Of a DNA stretch of 5,088 nt, positions 1 to 5,051 are shown in pieces. Position numbers and translations under genes: made by a program. A model generated the notes under the pieces. That model was not told the origin of the DNA, did not search any database, and saw only the letters and a program-made list of their open reading frames with translations. Numbering within the stretch: the stretch's first letter is position 1; the number at the start of each line of letters is the position of its first letter. The stretch spans positions 1 to 5,088 of the forward strand of contig PWQB01000663.1 in assembly GCA_003556955.1 (NCBI GenBank). The letters are read 5' to 3'. This DNA is from Nostocaceae cyanobacterium CSSed10_463m. GTDB taxonomy: Bacteria; Cyanobacteriota; Cyanobacteriia; Cyanobacteriales; Nostocaceae.

Positions 1-59
1 AGAATCAAATATTTCGCCGCTTGCCATAGCTATTTTTCAGAATGGATTACACAATCTAG

Positions 60-102
60 GATGTCATAAATGATTTGATCATACTGCGATCGCATTGACA
101 TC
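60..102. repeat. Nested palindromes around a HIP1 site
   Basis: The outer arms GATGTCA (60-66) and TGACATC (96-102) are perfect reverse complements. Inside lie a 5-bp hairpin, ATGAT-TTG-ATCAT (70-82), and the perfect 10-base palindrome TGCGATCGCA (85-94), which contains the HIP1 octamer at 86-93. Together they could fold as a three-way junction or serve as a protein-binding site. HIP1 is an established highly iterated sequence of cyanobacterial genomes; any function of the larger arrangement is inference. Confidence 0.45.
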
Positions 103-262
103 ATCTCACAGCTAAACATTGCTTATCCCTCACTTTTAGGACGCTTCGGAGATATGACACGCCATCTAAATGTAATATTAATATCTCACCATTAACCAAA
201 TTACTTAGATTATCAGGGACTCAGAACATAACATACCAAAATCATTTTGACTGTTCTTTGTA

Positions 263-286
263 CCTTTGCGCCTTTGCGCCTTTGCG
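263..286. repeat. Three tandem copies of octamer CCTTTGCG
   Basis: CCTTTGCG occurs three times in perfect tandem (263-270, 271-278, 279-286), followed by CG and an A-rich run. Short GC-rich tandem units of this kind are a familiar class of cyanobacterial spacer repeat. No coding or regulatory role is evident. Copy number could vary between strains through slippage. Confidence 0.75.
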
Positions 287-297
287 CGAAAAAATAT

Positions 298-391
298 CAT
301 ATCTGTTAATCCGCCTTGACATCTGTGTATGCTCAGGGCGGGTTTATTTAAATTATCGTTAATGGTTAGTCATATCTGTAAACCCGCCCCT
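298..391. repeat. MITE-like inverted repeat with a flanking direct repeat
   Basis: GGGCGGGTTTA (336-346) and TAAACCCGCCC (379-389) are perfect 11-bp inverted repeats around a 32-base AT-rich loop. The block 371-388, which contains most of the right arm, is also present at 298-315 in direct orientation with 16 of 18 bases matching. The middle arm can therefore pair with either flank. GGGCGGGTTT-type ends are, from memory, frequent in Nostoc spacers as small non-autonomous elements. No transposase is present and no target-site duplication is clear, so this may be a remnant or a dispersed hairpin. It ends about 73 bases before the start codon of the reductase. Confidence 0.55.
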
Positions 392-423
392 ACAAAGCAT
401 CTACATCTAATGTGACGATAAAC

Positions 424-429
424 TAAAAT
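424..429 (+). promoter_or_regulatory. Possible -10 box of the aldo/keto reductase promoter
   Basis: TAAAAT matches the sigma-70 -10 consensus at 5 of 6 positions and would put transcription start near 436, about 28 bases before the GTG start codon. No acceptable -35 hexamer stands 16-18 bases upstream, so the promoter may need an activator or the box may be chance in an AT-rich stretch. Confidence 0.2.
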
Positions 430-463
430 AGTAAAGAAATGTAAATAAAATAAATATTGCTGC

Positions 464-1414
464 GTGGAAAATATCACATTAGGACAAAATGGCCCCACTG
501 TTACACCCCTGTGCATTGGTACTTGGGCTTGGGGTGATAAACTCTTTTGGAATTATGGCGATGGTTACGGTGCAGAAGAGTTAGAAGCCGCTTTTACCGC
601 CGCATTAGAGGCTGGTGTGACTTTCTTTGACACGGCGGAAGTTTATGGTTTGGGACTGTCGGAAAAATTATTAGGGCAGTTCATGCAAAAAGCCCAAAAA
701 CCTGTGCAAATGGCGACAAAGTTCGGCCCTGTACCTTGGAGATTTACAGGTCAATCTGTATCTGATGCACTCACAGACAGTCTCAAACGGTTACAAAGAG
801 AACGAGTTGAACTGTATCAAGTACATTGGCCGTTTGCTTTCTTTTTAAGTCAAGAAACGTTGATGAATACCCTAGCTGATGAAGTGAAGCGGGGTAGAAT
901 CGGCTCTGTCGGCGTAAGTAATTATTCGGCTGATCAAATGCGGGAAGCTCACCAAATTTTGGCGGCTAGGGGAATACCTTTGGCGGTGAACCAAGTTCGT
1001 TACTCTTTATTGACCCGCCAAATTGAAAGCAGTGGAATTTTAGCCACAGCCCGTGAATTGGGTGTGACTATTTTGGCTTATAGTCCCTTAGCGCAGGGAT
1101 TATTGACAGGTAAATACACACCTGACCGGGCTGAAACTCCCAGTGGTGCGAGGAAGATAGACCCTCGATTTAGTAAAGAAGGATTACAAAAAATTGCTCC
1201 AGTAATTTCTTTACTCAACAGTCTGGGAGAAAAATACGATCGCACCCCGGCCCAAGTAGCCCTGAATTGGTTAATTGCTCAAGGAAATGTGATTCCCATT
1301 GCGGGGGTAAAAACTGCCCAACAGGTAAAACAAAATGCAGGCGCTTTGGGCTGGAGATTAAATACTGATGAGATGACGCAACTAGAACAAGTTAGTCGTC
1401 CTTGGCTGAATTAA
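464..1414 (+). CDS. Aldo/keto reductase, pyridoxal reductase-like
   Basis: This is a 316-residue NADPH-dependent aldo/keto reductase, a soluble TIM-barrel enzyme that reduces aldehydes or ketones; the substrate cannot be read from sequence. The catalytic tetrad is visible: Asp56 and Tyr61 in FFDTAEVYG, Lys86 in ATKFG, and His121 in YQVHWP. GVSNYS (150-155), NQVRYSLL (176-183) and AYSPLAQGLLTGKY (205-218) are typical barrel segments, and GVKTAQQVKQN (281-291) is the usual cofactor-phosphate-binding segment near the C-terminus. Length is normal and all family elements are intact. The N-terminal TPLCIGTWAWGDKLFW resembles plant chloroplast pyridoxal reductase and its cyanobacterial relatives, hence the tentative subfamily. 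The start is GTG at 464: the frame is closed by TAA at 446-448, and the next in-frame ATG is codon 74, past the catalytic Asp and Tyr. No Shine-Dalgarno sequence is visible. It converges on the helicase gene and is probably monocistronic. Confidence 0.93.
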   Translation: MENITLGQNGPTVTPLCIGTWAWGDKLFWNYGDGYGAEELEAAFTAALEAGVTFFDTAEVYGLGLSEKLLGQFMQKAQKPVQMATKFGPVPWRFTGQSVSDALTDSLKRLQRERVELYQVHWPFAFFLSQETLMNTLADEVKRGRIGSVGVSNYSADQMREAHQILAARGIPLAVNQVRYSLLTRQIESSGILATARELGVTILAYSPLAQGLLTGKYTPDRAETPSGARKIDPRFSKEGLQKIAPVISLLNSLGEKYDRTPAQVALNWLIAQGNVIPIAGVKTAQQVKQNAGALGWRLNTDEMTQLEQVSRPWLN

Positions 1415-1417
1415 CCT

Positions 1418-1459
1418 TTATTAGTCAAAAGTCTTTAGTATCTGGGCAGTGACTAATGA
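1418..1459. terminator. Weak stem-loop between convergent genes
   Basis: TTATTAGTCA (1418-1427) pairs with TGACTAATGA (1450-1459) over 10 positions including one G-U, with a 22-base loop. It lies just after the reductase stop codon and overlaps the heptamer array. It could slow transcription from either side, but no T-tract follows and the stem is AT-rich, so it is not a classical intrinsic terminator. It may simply reflect an inverted repeat unit. Confidence 0.3.
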
Positions 1460-1484
1460 CTAATGACTAAGAACTAATGACTAA
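1450..1484. repeat. Short tandemly repeated repetitive (STRR) heptamer array, TGACTAA x5
   Basis: There are five consecutive 7-base units: TGACTAA at 1450, 1457, 1464 and 1478, with the variant GAACTAA at 1471. A single inverted unit, TTAGTCA, stands at 1421-1427. STRR heptamers are an established hallmark of heterocystous cyanobacterial genomes. The array begins 6 bases beyond the helicase stop codon. Because 7 is not a multiple of 3, it carries stop codons in all six frames, which makes a clean translational barrier between the convergent genes. Confidence 0.9.
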
Positions 1485-1489
1485 TCAGC

Positions 1490-2986
1490 CTATTCTCTAC
1501 CTGCATTTGAAGATGACACAGAAGTGTCACGGCGATTATTTGTCCTGAGCTTAGGCTTGGGACTACCGCCATTATTGTCTGATTTGTTCCAGGATCGGTT
1601 TCTGTCGCCAGAAGATTCTCCATTACGACGCTTGGCCAATTTGGGCTTATTAGAAGGTGCGTCATCTTGGGGATCTACGCCTGTTTGCAACCAAGCCGGA
1701 CGAGTTTGATCGTAAGCGATTTGTAATGCAGCTGCGGCGATCGCATGAGCATCATATTCTTCAATCAGTTCGCTGACTATGGGCAAGAATGAAGCTAAAC
1801 GCTCACCAGTCAAGGCTTCTTTAACTTGTTCTTGCAGTTTTTGAATGTGTCGTGCTTCGATCTGCGCCCGTGTGGGAATGGAAAGCAATTGCCAATTTTG
1901 GCGATTATGGCGCTCAAATGCCTGTTGCTTACGACGTTCAAAGGGCTGTACTAAGGAAATTGCTGTACCTTCTTTACCAGCGCGACCAGTCCGACCAATA
2001 CGGTGAACATAGGTTTCAGCGCTATCTGGCAAATCGAAGTTAATTACATGGGATAGTAGATCGACATCTAACCCCCGTGCAGCAATATCAGTTGCTACCA
2101 CCCAGCGCACTTGACGATTGCGGAATCGGTTTAATAATCGCTCCCGCGCTTGTTGGGACAAGTCACCGTGGTATTCATCCACACTGTGACCGGCTCCTTG
2201 CAGTAGATTAGTTAGTTCTGCGGCTGTCCGTCTGGTACGCACAAAGATCAGCGCTGTTTCTGGATCTTCCATTTCCAGAATTGGTTGCAATGCTTTAGCT
2301 TTTGTCCAGTGGCGAGGGATCAGATAAGCTACTTGATTGATTTTGTTGGGTGTGGCTTTTGGCTGCTCAACGGTAACTGTGGCTGGGTTTCGCAAGAATT
2401 TATTGACAATCATGCGAATTGATGGTGGCATTGTTGCCGAGAATAAAGCCGTTTGTCGCTCTTTGGGGGCTTGAGATAGAATTTTGATCACATCATCAAT
2501 AAAGCCCATGCTTAACATTTCGTCGGCTTCATCCAAGACAAACCACTTGACTTGATCGAGCTTGAGACAGCCCCGGTCTAGTAAGTCGATCATCCGTCCT
2601 GGTGTACCCACAACCATGTGAACACCCCGTTTGAGTTGCATCATTTGGCGTTCAATGGATTGACCGCCATAAATTGCCAAAATCCGCAATCCTTCGTTGC
2701 CCACAAATTGGTTGATGGCATCGTGAACTTGAATTGCTAATTCACGGGTGGGGGCTAATACTAAAGCTTGTACAGCTTTCTGATTCACATCTAGCTGCTC
2801 TAAAATGGGCAGGGAAAATGCTGCGGTTTTGCCTGTTCCAGTTTGAGATTGACCCACGACATCCCGACCTGCTAGTAGTTGGGGAATAGCTTGAGCTTGA
2901 ATGTTGGTGGGTGCGGTAAAGCCGATGTTTTCTAGTTGCTCAACACGTTTTTGTGAAAGACCTAATTCTTGAAACGAAAGAGTCAT
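1490..2986 (-). CDS. crhR: DEAD-box RNA helicase, CrhR type
   Basis: This is a 498-residue ATP-dependent RNA helicase that remodels RNA duplexes; the cyanobacterial CrhR family is linked to cold and redox stress. All core motifs are intact: Q motif GFTAPTNIQ (22-30), Walker A SQTGTGKT (47-54), PTRELA (79-84), TPGR (128-131), DEAD (152-155), SAT (183-185), ALIFVRT (245-251), ATDIAARGLD (298-307) and HRIGRTGRAG (328-337). A family-specific C-terminal region follows (about 345-435), then a low-complexity basic Asn/Ser/Arg/Lys tail (440-498) that probably aids RNA binding. Length is close to Synechocystis CrhR (about 492). The ATG start is fixed by an AGGAGA ribosome binding site. It lies downstream of rimO on the same strand, as in the Synechocystis rimO-crhR operon, which supports the name over the other cyanobacterial helicase CrhC. 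The structured leader upstream suggests post-transcriptional control. Position 1737-1744 within the gene is a HIP1 site. Confidence 0.93.
   Translation of the reverse strand: MTLSFQELGLSQKRVEQLENIGFTAPTNIQAQAIPQLLAGRDVVGQSQTGTGKTAAFSLPILEQLDVNQKAVQALVLAPTRELAIQVHDAINQFVGNEGLRILAIYGGQSIERQMMQLKRGVHMVVGTPGRMIDLLDRGCLKLDQVKWFVLDEADEMLSMGFIDDVIKILSQAPKERQTALFSATMPPSIRMIVNKFLRNPATVTVEQPKATPNKINQVAYLIPRHWTKAKALQPILEMEDPETALIFVRTRRTAAELTNLLQGAGHSVDEYHGDLSQQARERLLNRFRNRQVRWVVATDIAARGLDVDLLSHVINFDLPDSAETYVHRIGRTGRAGKEGTAISLVQPFERRKQQAFERHNRQNWQLLSIPTRAQIEARHIQKLQEQVKEALTGERLASFLPIVSELIEEYDAHAIAAAALQIAYDQTRPAWLQTGVDPQDDAPSNKPKLAKRRNGESSGDRNRSWNKSDNNGGSPKPKLRTNNRRDTSVSSSNAGRE
1737..1744. repeat. HIP1 octamer GCGATCGC inside crhR
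   Basis: A perfect GCGATCGC, the highly iterated palindrome of many cyanobacterial chromosomes. It falls in the codons for the alanine-rich segment HAIAAAA of the helicase C-terminal region. It supports a cyanobacterial origin. Confidence 0.9.
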
Positions 2987-2990
2987 TAAT

Positions 2991-2996
2991 TCTCCT
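2991..2996 (-). promoter_or_regulatory. Strong ribosome binding site of crhR
   Basis: The minus strand reads AGGAGA, then four bases, then ATG. It is the only strong Shine-Dalgarno sequence before any of the three genes; rimO and the reductase lack one. It fixes the helicase start and suggests efficient translation once the site is accessible. Confidence 0.8.
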
Positions 2997-3021
2997 AGAT
3001 TTTGTTTTTTGGTGGTAAATT

Positions 3022-3079
3022 TTTAAATCTGACGGCATTTGCTGATAAACAGCAGTTGCATTCAGTTGCCAGATTTAAA
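3022..3079 (-). promoter_or_regulatory. Long stem-loop in the crhR leader
   Basis: In minus-strand RNA the arms UUUAAAUCU (3079-3071) and AGAUUUAAA (3030-3022) pair perfectly over 9 bp. After a 3-base bulge on one side, GGCA (3070-3067) pairs with UGCC (3037-3034). A small hairpin with 5-bp arms UGCUG/CAGCA (3054-3050 and 3044-3040) sits in the apical part. The element ends 35 bases before the start codon, leaving the AGGAGA site in a single-stranded, A-rich linker. Its AU-rich base would be temperature-sensitive. Role as thermosensor, RNase E-type processing site or helicase target is inference; the known processing of the rimO-crhR transcript in Synechocystis makes it worth testing. Confidence 0.5.
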
Positions 3080-3093
3080 GCAAGTGTGTGAAA

Positions 3094-3111
3094 CCCTCAT
3101 TTGTAAGAGGG
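3094..3111 (-). repeat. Small hairpin CCCTC/GAGGG in the rimO-crhR spacer
   Basis: CCCTC (3094-3098) and GAGGG (3107-3111) form a 5-bp GC-rich stem with an 8-base loop. In the minus-strand transcript it comes just before the long leader stem-loop. The minus strand also carries GCUCC at its 5' flank, which could pair with GGAG of the downstream ribosome binding site in an alternative fold; this is only a possibility. Confidence 0.35.
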
Positions 3112-3123
3112 AGCTTTAAGGTG

Positions 3124-3140
3124 GCGTGTCTTAGACACGC
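3124..3140. repeat. Palindrome GCGTGTC-TTA-GACACGC
   Basis: Perfect 7-bp arms with a 3-base loop form a compact GC-rich hairpin on either strand. It lies in the middle of the rimO-crhR spacer. TGGCGTGTC at its edge recurs as GACACGCCA at 156-164, which suggests a dispersed repeat family. No T-tract follows on the minus strand, so it is unlikely to end the operon transcript by itself. Confidence 0.55.
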
Positions 3141-3160
3141 GATAGTGAGAAAAGATTGTC

Positions 3161-3245
3161 CGCTATACCCTTTGGGTTTCGCGTGACTTCTCTTCTTTTG
3201 TCCGAGACGCTGCGTTCAAGCAGTGCTGGACTCACCCTGCGGCCT
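3161..3245. repeat. GC-rich palindromic interspersed repeat after rimO
   Basis: This block holds ACCC-TTT-GGGT (3167-3177) and a 32-base hairpin (3200-3231) built from GTCC/GGAC outer arms and a 6-bp inner stem including CTGC/GCAG. The octamer GACTTCTC (3185-3192) recurs inverted at 4870-4877, again beside small CCC-n3-GGG palindromes. From memory, sequences of this kind are scattered through Nostoc genomes. It begins within 7 bases of the rimO stop codon, so it would lie in the transcript between rimO and crhR, where it could act as a processing site or a partial attenuator. Confidence 0.5.
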
Positions 3246-3251
3246 CTACTT

Positions 3252-4574
3252 TTAGTAACTATTAACAACTTGACCGTAGAGGTCATAAGTATCAGCGCTG
3301 TGTATCGCTACTGGCACGATGGTTCCTAATTTTGCCTCCCCATCGACATATATCTGACCATCGACTTCTGGGGAAAATCTGCCTGAGCGACCGATGAGCT
3401 TTCCACTTTCAGGGTGTTCTTGCTCAATCAGGACATCAACTATTTTGCCGATTTCCTGTTGATTTTTTTTACCCGCAATCGGCTCTTGCAGCGCCATTAA
3501 TCTGTGCCAGCGCTCATCCATCACGGATTGGGGTAACTGATTGGCTAGCTTGTAAGCGGGCGTTCCTTCTTCTGGTGAAAAGGTGAATACACCAACATGG
3601 TCAAATTCGTGTTTCTGGACGAATTCTAGTAGATGCTCAAAATGCTCTGCTGTTTCTCCAGGAAAACCAACGATAAATGTTGTCCTGAGTACTGCATTTG
3701 GTAGGGCTGCTTTGATGCGTTCAATAATCCCATCATTGACTCGCCCTTGCCAGGGACGATTCATGGCACGCAGAATATCTGGATTAGAATGTTGTAGGGG
3801 CAAATCTAGATATGGTAAGACATTGGGGGTTTCTTGAATTGCCTCTATGACATCTGGGGTTAGCCCGGTGGGATATGCATAATGCATTCTGATCCACGGT
3901 ACATCTACTTTACCCAAAGCGCGCAGTAATTCGGCTAACTTTGGTTTTCCATAGATATCTAGCCCATAATTGGTGGTGATTTGGGAAATTAATATAATTT
4001 CCTGCACCCCTTGGCTAGCTAACTGCTCCGCTTCAGCAACTATAGATTCAATAGTACGCGATCGCTGGTTCCCTCTGAGATAAGGAATAATACAAAATGC
4101 ACAACGATAATCACATCCTTCGGCTACCCGCAGATAAGCAACCCCTTCGGTTGTCGTGCGATAACGCGGTGTAGTTTCGTCGGCGATGTAGGTTGGTTCT
4201 AGACTAACCTCTTTCACCTGCTCACCTTGTTCTACACGCTCAATTACATTAACAATTTTGTGATAATCACCAGTGCCTACTAGTGCCACTGCTTCGGGCA
4301 GTTCTTCTAATAATTGTTCTTGGAAGTGCTGCGCCATACAGCCAGTGATCACGACTTTCTTGTTGGCTTCTGCCAGTTCTACTAAAGTTCTGACAGATTC
4401 TTGTCTTGCTGCTTCTATAAAACTACAAGTATTAACTATAACGTAATCTGCTAACTCTTCATTTGTATCTACACCATAGCCTGCTTCTGCCAGCAGTCCC
4501 AACATATGTTCTGTATCAATGCGATTTTTTTCGCAGCCTAGGTGCGAAATTGCAATCGTTGGTTTTTCACCCAT
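3252..4574 (-). CDS. rimO: Ribosomal protein uS12 methylthiotransferase RimO
   Basis: This 440-residue cytoplasmic radical-SAM enzyme adds a methylthio group to the conserved aspartate of ribosomal protein S12 using two [4Fe-4S] clusters. The N-terminal UPF0004 domain carries the cluster ligands Cys14 ([11 protein letters not shown]), Cys50 (VIVNTCSFI) and Cys79 (ITGCMAQ). The radical-SAM CxxxCxxC motif is Cys154, Cys158 and Cys161 ([13 protein letters not shown]). [10 protein letters not shown] (254-263) and FIVGFPGET (300-308) are family landmarks, and a TRAM RNA/protein-binding domain covers about 370-440. [17 protein letters not shown] and the absence of tRNA-type signatures favour RimO over MiaB. 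Length is typical and no residue appears missing. The ATG at 4574 gives the usual cyanobacterial N-terminus [10 protein letters not shown]; no Shine-Dalgarno sequence precedes it. It is the likely first gene of a rimO-crhR operon. A HIP1 site lies at 4058-4065. Confidence 0.95.
   Translation of the reverse strand: MGEKPTIAISHLGCEKNRIDTEHMLGLLAEAGYGVDTNEELADYVIVNTCSFIEAARQESVRTLVELAEANKKVVITGCMAQHFQEQLLEELPEAVALVGTGDYHKIVNVIERVEQGEQVKEVSLEPTYIADETTPRYRTTTEGVAYLRVAEGCDYRCAFCIIPYLRGNQRSRTIESIVAEAEQLASQGVQEIILISQITTNYGLDIYGKPKLAELLRALGKVDVPWIRMHYAYPTGLTPDVIEAIQETPNVLPYLDLPLQHSNPDILRAMNRPWQGRVNDGIIERIKAALPNAVLRTTFIVGFPGETAEHFEHLLEFVQKHEFDHVGVFTFSPEEGTPAYKLANQLPQSVMDERWHRLMALQEPIAGKKNQQEIGKIVDVLIEQEHPESGKLIGRSGRFSPEVDGQIYVDGEAKLGTIVPVAIHSADTYDLYGQVVNSY
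4058..4065. repeat. HIP1 octamer GCGATCGC inside rimO
   Basis: A perfect GCGATCGC within the codons that follow the radical-SAM cysteine motif of rimO (around residues 170-173). It is the third HIP1 copy in the window. Confidence 0.9.
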
Positions 4575-4633
4575 ATTTTGAAAACATTTTCTGTTTTTTG
4601 TAGTCAGATAAGCAAGTAGCGGTGATTTCGCTC

Positions 4634-4661
4634 CTTGTAATACACACCTTTACACTGTCAG
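4634..4661 (-). promoter_or_regulatory. Candidate rimO promoter
   Basis: On the minus strand CTGACA (4661-4656, 5 of 6 to the -35 consensus) and TACAAG (4639-4634, 4 of 6 to the -10 consensus) are separated by 16 bases. Transcription would start near 4627, giving a leader of about 50 bases before the rimO ATG. No NtcA-type GTA-N8-TAC site with correct spacing is present nearby. The -10 match is modest and other AT-rich hexamers are available. Confidence 0.3.
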
Positions 4662-4680
4662 CTACTATCTGTCTTGATCG

Positions 4681-4705
4681 GACATGGATAGTTTCTGTCC
4701 ATGTT
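4681..4705. promoter_or_regulatory. Hairpin or operator-like palindrome upstream of rimO
   Basis: ACATGGA (4682-4688) and TCCATGT (4698-4704) are perfect inverted repeats. The inner TAG/CTG extends the pairing in plus-strand RNA to 10 bp (one U-G pair) with a 3-base loop, and a G-U pair is possible at the outer end (4681/4705). The centre is about 20 bases upstream of the candidate -35 box of rimO, a suitable place for a dyad-binding regulator. The better fit on the plus strand equally allows an RNA hairpin. Confidence 0.4.
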
Positions 4706-4763
4706 ATGATATTTGTACTTTTTAGTCTATTTCCCAGGGTAAGTCCAGTGTCTTTGAGTACAA

Positions 4764-4793
4764 TTGACACCTGTATTTTTTTAACAATATTTT
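4764..4793 (+). promoter_or_regulatory. Possible plus-strand promoter facing the right edge
   Basis: A perfect TTGACA (4764-4769) is followed after 18 bases by TATTTT (4788-4793, 4 of 6). Transcription would begin near 4800 and run divergently from rimO into the GC-rich block at 4830-5050, where no protein gene is recognised. It could drive a non-coding RNA or a gene beyond the window, or be chance in a T-rich stretch. Confidence 0.25.
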
Positions 4794-4837
4794 CTGTTGG
4801 TATTTTTCATTACCGCAGCGTGTGTGTTGTTAATTTA

Positions 4838-4890
4838 CCCGTCGGGAAGCCGCCCAAAGGGCTGGTTTTGAGAAGTCGCTACCCGCAGGG
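4838..4890. repeat. Cluster of three short CCC-n3-GGG palindromes
   Basis: CCC-GTC-GGG (4838-4846), GCCC-AAA-GGGC (4852-4862) and CCC-GCA-GGG (4882-4890) lie within 53 bases. GAGAAGTC (4870-4877) between them is the inverse of the octamer in the rimO-crhR spacer repeat at 3185-3192, where the palindrome ACCC-TTT-GGGT stands next to it. I read both as members of one interspersed palindromic repeat family with variable loops. Confidence 0.55.
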
Positions 4891-4920
4891 AAATCGCCCT
4901 CTCTGTGTCGTTTATTCGAC

Positions 4921-5051
4921 CCAGGAGTACGAAACCACGCCTCATAAAGCAGTAATGCTGCCCAAATGCTCAGGCTTTGTCAGCGACGATGCGCGGACGA
5001 GATGCCCAAACCGGGGAAAGCTGCCTTGCGTCTTGTGAGTGGCAAACTCCT
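4921..5051. other. GC-rich block, possible structured RNA
   Basis: No protein is recognised here. The block is clearly more GC-rich than the flanks and can be closed by a long-range stem: AGGAGT (4923-4928) with ACTCCT (5046-5051), then CCAC (4935-4938) with GTGG (5039-5042). Smaller pairings occur inside, such as GCAG/CTGC around 4949-4961. GCCCAAA occurs at 4960-4966 and 5004-5010, and also at 4852-4858. It does not match tmRNA, RNase P RNA or the SRP RNA signature that I can recall. Minus-strand and plus-strand open frames here have no recognisable protein features. It could be a small RNA, a long leader of rimO, or another interspersed repeat. Confidence 0.3.

Larger units (their letters stand above)
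1..463. other. AT-rich non-coding region upstream of the aldo/keto reductase gene
   Basis: I recognise no gene in these 463 bases. Two plus-strand frames are open at the left edge (stops at 67-69 and 71-73), so the tail of a gene from outside could end here, but about 23 codons are too few to judge. A 29-codon minus-strand ORF (118 to 30) follows a GAGGG-like ribosome binding site yet resembles nothing I know. The stretch does hold a nested palindrome (60-102), three tandem octamers (263-286) and a MITE-like inverted repeat (336-389), each listed separately. Such repeat-loaded spacers are common in Nostoc-type genomes. Confidence 0.6.

Noticed and set aside
1..73. Open plus-strand frames at the left edge (stops at 67-69 and 71-73)
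   Set aside because: Both could be the C-terminal end of an outside gene, but two frames are open at once and 22-23 codons give no basis for choosing.
263..286. CRISPR-like array
   Set aside because: The units are contiguous 8-base repeats without spacers, and the TGACTAA units at 1450-1484 are likewise contiguous; no cas gene is present.
316..321. Perfect TTGACA as a -35 box for the reductase gene
   Set aside because: There is no acceptable -10 hexamer at 16-18 bases downstream; that position falls in the GC-rich arm of the inverted repeat.
1474..1709. ORFs of about 60 codons opposite or out of frame with the helicase C-terminal tail
   Set aside because: These are shadows of the low-complexity coding region of the helicase; the frame of the real gene is fully supported by its motifs and ribosome binding site.
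3583..3837. 84-codon plus-strand ORF inside rimO
   Set aside because: It is antisense to the conserved radical-SAM domain and has no independent protein features.
4639..4655. NtcA-like site upstream of rimO
   Set aside because: On the minus strand GTA is followed after 8 bases by TAT, not TAC; TAC comes 3 bases too late for the GTA-N8-TAC spacing.
4567..4770. 67-codon minus-strand ORF overlapping the rimO start by 8 bases
   Set aside because: It has no ribosome binding site and no recognisable motif, and it covers the likely promoter and dyad region. The overlap looks fortuitous.
4622..5038. 138-codon plus-strand ORF upstream of rimO
   Set aside because: The first half is hydrophobic only because the DNA is T-rich, and the second half runs through palindromic repeats and the GC-rich block. 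There is no recognisable domain, no ribosome binding site and no protein-like composition.
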